DNA from: an uncultured Bacteroidales bacterium
Lineage (GTDB): Bacteria > Bacteroidota > Bacteroidia > Bacteroidales > P3
Direction: 5' to 3'
Length of the DNA: 64,000 nucleotides
NCBI GenBank assembly: GCA_905234665.1
Contig: CAJOIV010000010.1
Coordinates: forward strand, 29,584-93,583
In this document: positions 24,097-31,858 of the stretch, one piece after another
How the letters are laid out: each line of letters starts with the position of its first letter
Numbering within the stretch: position 1 is the first letter of the stretch
Translations under genes and position numbers: made by a program
The notes under the pieces: generated by a model
Told to the model about the DNA's origin: nothing
The model's database searches: none
Seen by the model: the letters and a program-made list of their open reading frames with translations, nothing else

Positions 24097-27000
24097 ATGA
24101 GTGAAAACGCCTTGGAGAAGAATATAGAAATAAGGTTTATAAAGCAACTTGAACAAGAGCAAAAATACACCTATCGTCCTGATATTCATGATAGAGATGC
24201 TCTTGAGAAGAACTTTCGGCAGAAGTTCGAGGCTCTGAATCGCGTCCATTTGTCCGACAAAGAATTTGAACGTTTGCTGGATGAAATTGTTGATTCCGAT
24301 GTCTTTGTTGCCTCAAAGCGACTACGCGAACGTAATACTTTCTTCCGCGAAGACGGAACACCGCTTCAATATACACTCGTCAATATAAAAGATTGGTGCA
24401 AAAATGAGTATGAGGTCGTTCATCAGTTACGTATTAACACCCGAAACAGTCACCATAGGTACGATGTCATTCTGCTAATCAATGGATTGCCTCTGGTTCA
24501 GGTGGAATTGAAAAATTATGAGGTCAGCCCACGACGGGCAATGCAACAAATTGTTGACTACAAGAATGACTCAGGCAATGGCTATAACAATACATTGCTT
24601 TGTTTCATGCAACTGTTCATTGTTAGCAATCAAACCAATACATATTTCTTTGCCAATAACAATAATCGCCATTTTAACTTCAACGCCGACGAACATTACC
24701 TACCAGTCTACAAATGGGCCGATGAAAACAACCAAAAAATACTGAATCTTGATGCCTTTAGAGAGACTTTTTTGCCGAAGTGCAAACTTGGCGAGATGAT
24801 AAGCCGTTACATGGTATTGGTATCAAGTGAGCAGAAAATACTTGTCATGCGTCCATATCAGATTTACGCGGTAAAGGCTATTATCAAGAGCATCGAGGAG
24901 AATCGTGGCAACGGATACATTTGGCACACTACAGGTAGCGGAAAAACTCTCACTTCTTTCAAGGCCTCAACCATATTGAAAGACAACCCAGATATTGAAA
25001 AGTGCCTGTTTGTTGTAGACAGAAAAGACCTTGACAGACAAACTCGAGAGGAGTTCAATCGCTTTCAAGAGAAATGTGTGGAGGAGAATACAAATACAGA
25101 TTCTCTTGTTAGGCGTATGCTTTCCGATGATTACACCGACAAGGTTATTGTCACCACCATACAGAAACTCGGTGTGGCCCTTGATCAACAGAATAAACGC
25201 AAGTATCTCGATTTCTTGAAGCCGCTACGCGACAAGAAGATGGTTTTCATTTTCGACGAGTGCCACCGTTCTCAGTTCGGAGACAATCATAAAGCCATAA
25301 AAGAGTTCTTCCCCAATGCCCAGTTGTTCGGATTTACAGGGACTCCTATTTTTGAAGAAAACGCTACTTATACGCAAATCACTGGTGAAGAGGCGCAATA
25401 TAAGACAACAAAAGACATTTTCCCCAACGAGTTGCACACTTACACTATTACTAATGCCATTGAAGATGAAAACGTGCTCCGTTTCCATATCGAGTACTTC
25501 CAAACCGAACAAGATTCTGCAGATATTAGCGAGCGTCAGCGCAAGCAGGGCATAATAGACTCAATCCTTCAGAAACAAAATGCGGATGGCCCAATAAAAC
25601 ATGATATTGCCACAAATCACCGTCGTTTCAATGCACTTTTTGCTACCGATTCCATCAATGATGCAATAGAATACTACAAGCTGTTCAAGGCGACACAAAA
25701 GAAACTGATAACAGAAGATAGTACCTTCGAGCCATTGAATATCACATGTATATTCTCTCCTCCGGCAGAGGGAAACAAGGATACAGAGCAGTTGCAAGCA
25801 GACCTGCCTCGCGAACAGTACGATAATAGCAAGGAGCCCGACAAAAAGAAGAAAGCGCTTCAATCTATTATTGATGATTATAACAAGCAGTATGATACGA
25901 ACCATAACATTAACGAGTTTGATGCCTACTATCAGGATGTTCAAAAGCGTATCAAAGACCAGCAATACACCAACAAGGATTATCCGCATAAAAACAAAAT
26001 TGACATCGCCATAGTGGTCGATATGCTACTGACGGGATTTGATTCCAAGTACCTCAACACACTATATGTAGACAAACGTTTGCAGTACCATGGGTTGATT
26101 CAAGCATTCTCTCGCACCAACCGAATATTGAATGATACAAAACCGTATGGCAACATCTTGGATTTCCGCGGCCAACAGAATGCCGTTGACGAGGCTATTG
26201 CCTTGTTCTCTGGAGAACGGAAAGAACAAGCTCGGCAGATATGGCTCGTAGAACCTGCCGAGAAAGTAATTGAGAAGTATAAAGGGGCTATTGACAATTT
26301 ACGCGATTTCATGCGCGGTCAAGATGTTGATTTTAGTGCTGATGGCGTCAATAATCTTCAAGGTGATGCTGCACGTATAGAGTTTGTCAATCTGTTTAAA
26401 GAAGTTCAACGCTGCAAAACAAAGATTGATCAGTATACCGACATCCCGGCCGATGAACATGTCGCCATTGATAATATGCTCTCGCCGGTCGAGTTGCAGG
26501 CATTCCGTAGCGCATATCTTGAAACTGCTCGTGATATGCGCAGTGTGCGTGAGCAGAATCCCGAGACCATCTCTCCTGAGGTACAAGACCTTGACTTCGA
26601 GTTTGTGTTGTTCGCTTCTTCTATTATCGATTACGACTATATCATGGAGCTTATTACCCGTTATGTCGGTGAACCCAAGAAAATGAAGATGACAAAGGAA
26701 CAGTTGATTGGACTGATTTCTTCAAGTGCCAATCTTCTTGACGAGCGGGATGATATCATTGCATACCTTGATAGTCTCGATGGTGTTAACGGCCGATCAG
26801 TGGAAGAGGTAAAAGCAGGTTATGAGTTGTTTAAGACTGAGAAATATGCCAAAGAGTTAATGTTGGTTTCGGAACGGCATCATATTGGCATCTCTTCTTT
26901 GCAGTATTTTGTAAATGATATTGTTGAGCGTAGTATATTTGATGGAGAGAAACTAAACGATTTGCTTGAGCCTCTCAATCTCGGGTGGCGATCCCGTACC

Positions 27001-27102
27001 GAGGCTGAAAAGAATTTAATGAAAGACCTTGTCCCATTGCTAAATCGTATGGCTGGGGGGAAGGAAATATCTGGATTGTCCGCTTATGAAAAAGAAAATT
27101 AG
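24097..27102 (+). CDS. hsdR: Type I restriction enzyme, R (translocase/nuclease) subunit
   Basis: 1001 residues. The N-terminal PD-(D/E)xK nuclease has RYDVILLINGLPLVQVELKN (Asp and the ExK pair). The SF2 translocase follows, with Walker A HTTGSGKTLTSF, the DECH box VFIFDECHRSQFG, motif III FGFTGTPIF and motif VI region QAFSRTNRIL. A C-terminal helical domain would bind the methylase core. Together with HsdS and HsdM it cleaves unmodified DNA after translocation. First gene of the operon, expressed from the promoter inside the direct repeat. Clearly more AT-rich than flanking core genes, suggesting acquisition. Confidence 0.95.
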   Translation: MSENALEKNIEIRFIKQLEQEQKYTYRPDIHDRDALEKNFRQKFEALNRVHLSDKEFERLLDEIVDSDVFVASKRLRERNTFFREDGTPLQYTLVNIKDWCKNEYEVVHQLRINTRNSHHRYDVILLINGLPLVQVELKNYEVSPRRAMQQIVDYKNDSGNGYNNTLLCFMQLFIVSNQTNTYFFANNNNRHFNFNADEHYLPVYKWADENNQKILNLDAFRETFLPKCKLGEMISRYMVLVSSEQKILVMRPYQIYAVKAIIKSIEENRGNGYIWHTTGSGKTLTSFKASTILKDNPDIEKCLFVVDRKDLDRQTREEFNRFQEKCVEENTNTDSLVRRMLSDDYTDKVIVTTIQKLGVALDQQNKRKYLDFLKPLRDKKMVFIFDECHRSQFGDNHKAIKEFFPNAQLFGFTGTPIFEENATYTQITGEEAQYKTTKDIFPNELHTYTITNAIEDENVLRFHIEYFQTEQDSADISERQRKQGIIDSILQKQNADGPIKHDIATNHRRFNALFATDSINDAIEYYKLFKATQKKLITEDSTFEPLNITCIFSPPAEGNKDTEQLQADLPREQYDNSKEPDKKKKALQSIIDDYNKQYDTNHNINEFDAYYQDVQKRIKDQQYTNKDYPHKNKIDIAIVVDMLLTGFDSKYLNTLYVDKRLQYHGLIQAFSRTNRILNDTKPYGNILDFRGQQNAVDEAIALFSGERKEQARQIWLVEPAEKVIEKYKGAIDNLRDFMRGQDVDFSADGVNNLQGDAARIEFVNLFKEVQRCKTKIDQYTDIPADEHVAIDNMLSPVELQAFRSAYLETARDMRSVREQNPETISPEVQDLDFEFVLFASSIIDYDYIMELITRYVGEPKKMKMTKEQLIGLISSSANLLDERDDIIAYLDSLDGVNGRSVEEVKAGYELFKTEKYAKELMLVSERHHIGISSLQYFVNDIVERSIFDGEKLNDLLEPLNLGWRSRTEAEKNLMKDLVPLLNRMAGGKEISGLSAYEKEN

Positions 27103-27111
27103 TCTCAGATA

Positions 27112-28380
27112 ATGGAAACATCAGACATTATTCCAACACTTAGATTTCCTAAGTCAAGAGGAAGGAACAGATGGGTTGTTTCTACAATCGGTGAGATTTT
27201 CGAGTCTTTACCGACAGCTTCATATTCTCGGGCATATCTATCAGAAGAAGGAAGTATCGGCTATATCCATTATGGAGATATCCACACAAAATACAATTCA
27301 TATATTGACCTGTCTAAGGTAAAGTTACCGTCTATTCCTGTGGAGTTGAAAAAGAAATATCGTTTTGTAAAAGATGGCGATTTGGTTTTGACCGATGCTT
27401 CTGAAGACTATTTGGGTATTGGGAAAGCCGTAGAAATAATAAACGTTGGTAAACACAAAACAATCTGCGGATTGCATACTATTCTGCTGAGAGAAACACA
27501 GCATGTGTTTTGTGTTGGTTTCAAAACTTATTTATTTCAAAGTCCAACGGTAAAAAAACAAATTGAAAGATTGTCTGTTGGGTTTAAGGTCAATAGTATT
27601 TCTTACAATGCAATAAAAGACATTCGAATTGCTTACCCAGATAACAAGCAGGAACAGGAGAAAATATCAAAATGCTTGCAGACTATAGAAACAGAGATAC
27701 GGGCAAATGTGGTTGCATTGAACAAGATGCTTCAACATAAAAAAGCGCTTCTCCAAAACCTATTTCCACAAAGAGGGGAAGTCACACCTAATAAATGTTT
27801 TAATGACTCCGACAAAAAAGAAGGGTGGAGAATTAAGTTTGGTGGAGATCTGTTTTATCCTGTGTCAAACAAAAATCATCAATTCGAATTACCAATACTG
27901 GCCATTTCCCAAGGAAAAGGAGCCATACCTCGAGATGAGATTAATTACCGTGTTTCTGTTAGTGAAAAAAGTATTGAAGGATATAAAGTAGTTGAGGTTG
28001 GGGATTTTATAATTAGTTTACGATCTTTCCAAGGTGGTATTGAATATTCCAGATACAGAGGTTTATGTAGTCCCGCATATGTTGTATTGCGAAAGAAAAC
28101 AGACAATCTTTATGATGATTTTTACAGACACTATTTTAAGACCACCCGTTTCATTCAAGACTTGACGCGTAATCTTGAAGGCATTCGCGACGGAAAGATG
28201 ATTAGCTTTCAGCAGTTCTCAGAAATTAGAATCCCTTATCCTTCCTATGAAGAGCAACAGAAGATTGCAGATATTTTAACTAGTTTAGACAAAATTATTG
28301 AACTAAAAAAAAGAAAGATTGAGCTATTAAAGTTGCAAGAAAAAGGCTTATTACAGCAACTTTTCCCCCAAAGCGAATGA
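27112..28380 (+). CDS. hsdS: Type I restriction enzyme, S (specificity) subunit
   Basis: 422 residues with the standard two-fold layout. Target-recognition domain 1 (about 15-190) and the first conserved coiled coil (EQEKISKCLQTIETEIRANV, then HKKALLQNLFPQ) are followed by target-recognition domain 2 (about 230-380) and a second coiled coil (YEEQQKIADILTSLDKIIEL, then LLQQLFPQSE). The two domains define the two halves of the DNA recognition sequence. Both halves appear intact and no neighbouring partial hsdS or recombinase is visible. Starts 9 nt after hsdR. Confidence 0.95.
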   Translation: METSDIIPTLRFPKSRGRNRWVVSTIGEIFESLPTASYSRAYLSEEGSIGYIHYGDIHTKYNSYIDLSKVKLPSIPVELKKKYRFVKDGDLVLTDASEDYLGIGKAVEIINVGKHKTICGLHTILLRETQHVFCVGFKTYLFQSPTVKKQIERLSVGFKVNSISYNAIKDIRIAYPDNKQEQEKISKCLQTIETEIRANVVALNKMLQHKKALLQNLFPQRGEVTPNKCFNDSDKKEGWRIKFGGDLFYPVSNKNHQFELPILAISQGKGAIPRDEINYRVSVSEKSIEGYKVVEVGDFIISLRSFQGGIEYSRYRGLCSPAYVVLRKKTDNLYDDFYRHYFKTTRFIQDLTRNLEGIRDGKMISFQQFSEIRIPYPSYEEQQKIADILTSLDKIIELKKRKIELLKLQEKGLLQQLFPQSE

Positions 28381-28381
28381 T

Positions 28382-29467
28382 ATGAACGAATTAAACAATA
28401 TAGCCAAAGAATTAGCAGAATCCCCATATACAATATCATTGATATATGCATTTAATGCCACTGGTAAAACTCAATTATCGGTGGCTTACAAGGATGTGAC
28501 CAAAGAGAATAATGGAGGGGAACATGCTGGGGTTTATTATAATGCATATAGCGAAGATCTATTTCAATGGGATAATGATGAAGAAGACAATAATCGGAAT
28601 GTGAATTTGAGAGTTATTCCGAGTAGTTTAAATAATTTCCACTCATATCTTTTGGAAGATCCCAATCGCATACAAGAAAAACTCAATAAATACTATCCTA
28701 ACTATACATTTAGACTCAATTCCTTTGGGAGAACAGAGTCAGATTCGGAAAAGGGGATTTATTCCATTTCATTCTTCTCAAAAGAAGATGAGGAGATGTT
28801 GTCTCCGATTAAAATATCAAGAGGGGAAGAACGAATCTTTATTTGGTGCTTTTTTCTGGCATTGTTCGAATACGATGATTGGGTCGGCAAACAGAGTGCC
28901 CATATTTTTATAGATGACCCTATATCAAGTCTAGATGACCATAATTTATATATAACCACCGATAGCATTTGCGAGTTAATTGATAATAATTATAAGCAAA
29001 AGAAAATTTTTATTACAACACACCATATTGGTATGTTTTCCGTATTGTCGGATTGGTTGACAAAGGGTGATAAAAGTAAGAGATTTGAGAAATTAACAAG
29101 ACTATGTATTCTAGAACGTACAGATGCGGGCATTCAACTCAAAGAATGCAACGAAGGGGTATTCTTGTTCCATCTTCATCTCTTAAAGACATTGCAGGAT
29201 TCTGTAAATTCAGAGATATATTCCTATCACTTTGTTCTTTTGCGTCAATTGTTGGAAAACATCTCATCATTCCTCGGTAGCGGACGAACATCATATGTTC
29301 TCGATAGGATAGGCATAAGTGATAGCAATAATATTATGAACCAGATCAATTCGTTATCGCATAAGGATGCCTATCAATTACTGTATTACAAACCTTCATC
29401 TAGCGAAACCAAATTGATGAAAGATGTTATTGCAGCAATACAAAATAAATACCAATTTCATATTTAA
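28382..29467 (+). CDS. PrrC-like anticodon nuclease candidate
   Basis: 361-residue ABC-type ATPase lying between hsdS and hsdM, 1 nt and 2 nt from each. The NTPase part has a deviant Walker A AFNATGKT (23-30, Ala for the first Gly), signature ISRGEERIF (about 145), Walker B/D-loop FIDDPISSLDD (about 176-186) and switch His ITTHHIGM (about 211). The C-terminal part has RxxxE (Arg288, Glu292, in LLRQLLENIS) and His327 (NSLSH), the Arg-Glu-His spacing of PrrC/RloC tRNA-cleaving domains. PrrC is held inactive by its type I restriction complex and released when phage inhibits it. Here that role is inferred from motifs and position, not shown. Confidence 0.7.
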   Translation: MNELNNIAKELAESPYTISLIYAFNATGKTQLSVAYKDVTKENNGGEHAGVYYNAYSEDLFQWDNDEEDNNRNVNLRVIPSSLNNFHSYLLEDPNRIQEKLNKYYPNYTFRLNSFGRTESDSEKGIYSISFFSKEDEEMLSPIKISRGEERIFIWCFFLALFEYDDWVGKQSAHIFIDDPISSLDDHNLYITTDSICELIDNNYKQKKIFITTHHIGMFSVLSDWLTKGDKSKRFEKLTRLCILERTDAGIQLKECNEGVFLFHLHLLKTLQDSVNSEIYSYHFVLLRQLLENISSFLGSGRTSYVLDRIGISDSNNIMNQINSLSHKDAYQLLYYKPSSSETKLMKDVIAAIQNKYQFHI

Positions 29468-29469
29468 TC

Positions 29470-31074
29470 ATGGCAACCGGTAAACATCAAGAGTTAGGTA
29501 AAGCATTATGGGGTGTCGCAAATAGTTTGAGGGGCTCTATGATGGCAGACGACTTTCGTGATTATATGTTATCTCTTTTATTTCTACGATACCTATCGGA
29601 TAATTACGAAAAGGCAGCCCAAAAAGAGCTGGGGAAAGAGTATCCTCAGTCTGTAAAAAAGGGGACAACTCCTTTGCAAGCATGGTATAATAAAAACAAA
29701 AAGGACATTGAGCTTTTTGAAAGCCAAATGAAGAAAAAAGTTCACTATGTCATAAAGCCCAAATATCTATGGAGTAACATCGTTGAACTATCTAGAACAC
29801 AGGACGAACAACTTCTAAAGACTCTTGAGCGAGGTTTTAAATATATTGAAGAAGAATCATTTGAGAGCACATTTAAAGGCTTGTTTTCTGAGGTCAATTT
29901 GAGCTCTGACAAACTGGGGAAAGATTATTCGGAAAGGAATATAGTAATTTCTAAAGTTATAAAGACTATCTCCGAAAAGATTAAAGAGTTGTCCGCGATA
30001 GACGATGACCTCGGTTCAGCTTATGAATATCTGATTGCTGAGTTCGCTGCTGGTTCTGGTCAAAAGGCCGGAGAATTTTATACGCCGCAAATGGTTTCAT
30101 CCATTCTATCCCGTATTGCGACACTTGATTGTCAAGATCCAAAGAATGGCAAAAAGACTAAAATTAAAAAAGTACTCGATTTTGCTTGCGGTTCAGGTTC
30201 GTTGCTACTGAATGTTCGCCGAGAGATGGGAGAGACTGGCATAGGCAAGATATACGGACAGGAAAAGAACATAACCACGTACAACCTTGCTCGGATGAAT
30301 ATGCTCCTACACGGAGTAAAAGACACCGAGTTTGAGATTCATCATGGGGATACTCTTGCAAATGATTGGGATATTCTAAATGAACCAAATCCAGCTAAGA
30401 AGATGGAGTTTGATGCCATTGTAGCCAATCCACCATTCAGCCTTCGTTGGGATCCTTCTGAAGAAACGGCGAAAGATTTCCGCTTTAGTCGATATGGTAT
30501 TGCGCCCAAGTCTGCAGCTGATTTTGCTTTTCTACTTCACGGATTGCATTATTTGAGTGACGATGGGACGATGGCAATCATCCTGCCACATGGCGTATTG
30601 TTCCGTGGTGGACGAGAAGAACCCATTCGCAAAAAGCTATTGGAAGACGACTATATTGATGCCATTATTGGATTGCCATCCAATCTCTTTTATTCTACAG
30701 GTATTCCTGTCTGTATTGTTGTACTGAAGAAATGCCGTAAAACCAAAAACATCTTGTTTATCAATGCTGCCGAGTATTTTACTCCCGCAAAACGACAGAA
30801 TGTTCTTGAAGAGACACATGTAGAAAGAATTGTTGAAACCTACAAATCTCGTCAGGAAATACCTCGTTTCTCTAGAAAAGTCGAGCCGGAAGAAATCGTA
30901 GAGAATGGATACAATCTGAACATTGTCAGATATGTCAGCCTTGCCCAAGAAGAAGTCCCGATAGACTTGAATGACGTTCACAAACAACTCGTGGAAATAG
31001 AAAAAGAAATTGCTGCCGCCAAAGCCGAACACAACAAATACCTCCGCGAACTTGGATTGCCCGAACTGCCATAA
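29470..31074 (+). CDS. hsdM: Type I restriction enzyme, M (N6-adenine methyltransferase) subunit
   Basis: 534 residues. An N-terminal HsdM helical domain (MADDFRDYMLSLLFLRYLSD) precedes the methylase with a SAM-binding motif FACGSGSLLLNVRREMG and catalytic NPPF in DAIVANPPFSLRW. The C-terminal tail is coiled-coil, as expected for contact with HsdS. It methylates host target sites and forms the M2S core that HsdR joins. Last gene of the operon; the order R-S-(PrrC-like)-M differs from the E. coli hsdM-hsdS-prrC-hsdR order. Confidence 0.95.
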   Translation: MATGKHQELGKALWGVANSLRGSMMADDFRDYMLSLLFLRYLSDNYEKAAQKELGKEYPQSVKKGTTPLQAWYNKNKKDIELFESQMKKKVHYVIKPKYLWSNIVELSRTQDEQLLKTLERGFKYIEEESFESTFKGLFSEVNLSSDKLGKDYSERNIVISKVIKTISEKIKELSAIDDDLGSAYEYLIAEFAAGSGQKAGEFYTPQMVSSILSRIATLDCQDPKNGKKTKIKKVLDFACGSGSLLLNVRREMGETGIGKIYGQEKNITTYNLARMNMLLHGVKDTEFEIHHGDTLANDWDILNEPNPAKKMEFDAIVANPPFSLRWDPSEETAKDFRFSRYGIAPKSAADFAFLLHGLHYLSDDGTMAIILPHGVLFRGGREEPIRKKLLEDDYIDAIIGLPSNLFYSTGIPVCIVVLKKCRKTKNILFINAAEYFTPAKRQNVLEETHVERIVETYKSRQEIPRFSRKVEPEEIVENGYNLNIVRYVSLAQEEVPIDLNDVHKQLVEIEKEIAAAKAEHNKYLRELGLPELP

Positions 31075-31148
31075 GTGTCAATATGATGATATCAAACGGT
31101 ACAAGAATGGAATTGTTTATAAACTATAAAGTATCATATTTTTTTCCG

Positions 31149-31156
31149 TATCTTTG
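31149..31156 (+). promoter_or_regulatory. -7 box TATCTTTG
   Basis: Consensus element 35 nt before the ATG at 31192. It marks the return to core genes after the restriction island. Confidence 0.65.
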
Positions 31157-31191
31157 CAAAAGGAAAAAACACTATCAAAAGATATAACACT

Positions 31192-31362
31192 ATGGACAAC
31201 AACCTCAAACAGAAGATAGACGCGCTGGTGGCGGAGATTTCTACCATCAACGATTTGACCCACAAGGTTTCCATTTTGGAGTACATGGAACAGCAGTCTT
31301 CCTACATGCTCTGGCAACTGCAGGACGAGATTCATATCGACTATGACTCGCAGAATGTATAG
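31192..31362 (+). CDS. Small coiled-coil protein
   Basis: 56 residues, MDNNLKQKIDALVAEISTIN at the start, with a heptad-like pattern and a C-terminal ILEYMEQQSSYMLWQLQDEI. Unrecognised. It has its own promoter (31149) and overlaps the lptE start by 20 nt, so it is probably the first gene of the lptE operon. Confidence 0.6.
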   Translation: MDNNLKQKIDALVAEISTINDLTHKVSILEYMEQQSSYMLWQLQDEIHIDYDSQNV

Positions 31363-31858
31363 GGCGCTGGCGTTGATGCTGGCGTTGACACTAACGCTGG
31401 CCTCCTGTTCGGGGGGCTACTCCTTCACGGGAGCCTCTATCCCGGCGGAGGCGAAGACGCTCTCGCTGAAACAGTTCCCCAACTACGCCTCGACGGTGAA
31501 CCCCACGCTCAGCCAGACACTCTACGACAAGCTGCAGCAGATGTTCTCGTCGCAGACGCCGCTGAACATCACCTCCGCTGACGGCGACCTCCAGATTACC
31601 GGCGAGATTACCGACTACTCCACCCGCGCCTCGTCACTCTCCAGCGACGACAATGTGGCCACCAACCGCTTCACTATCACCGTCAAGGTGAAGTTCACCA
31701 ACCGCTTCGACCCCAAGGCCGACTTCGAGCAGAGCTTCTCGCGCTTCAAGGACTATGACGCATCGCGCGACTTTTCGGCGGTGGAAGCTTCGCTGGTGAG
31801 TGAAATCGTCAACGAACTATGCGAAGACATCTTCAACAAGTCCGTGGTGAACTGGTAA
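31343..31858 (+). CDS. lptE: LptE-like LPS-assembly lipoprotein
   Basis: 171 residues. The lipoprotein signal LMLALTLTLASCSGGYSFTG leads into the Bacteroidetes LptE pattern GASIPAEAKTLSLKQFPN, NPTLSQTLYDKLQQMF, DLQITGEITDYS. LptE plugs the LptD barrel that inserts lipopolysaccharide into the outer membrane. Its 3' end overlaps the DUF2723 gene by 40 nt. Confidence 0.8.
   Translation: MTRRMYRALALMLALTLTLASCSGGYSFTGASIPAEAKTLSLKQFPNYASTVNPTLSQTLYDKLQQMFSSQTPLNITSADGDLQITGEITDYSTRASSLSSDDNVATNRFTITVKVKFTNRFDPKADFEQSFSRFKDYDASRDFSAVEASLVSEIVNELCEDIFNKSVVNW

Noticed and set aside
27112..28380. Phase-variable hsdS shufflon
   Set aside because: Only one complete hsdS, no partial copies, inverted repeats or recombinase nearby within the window.
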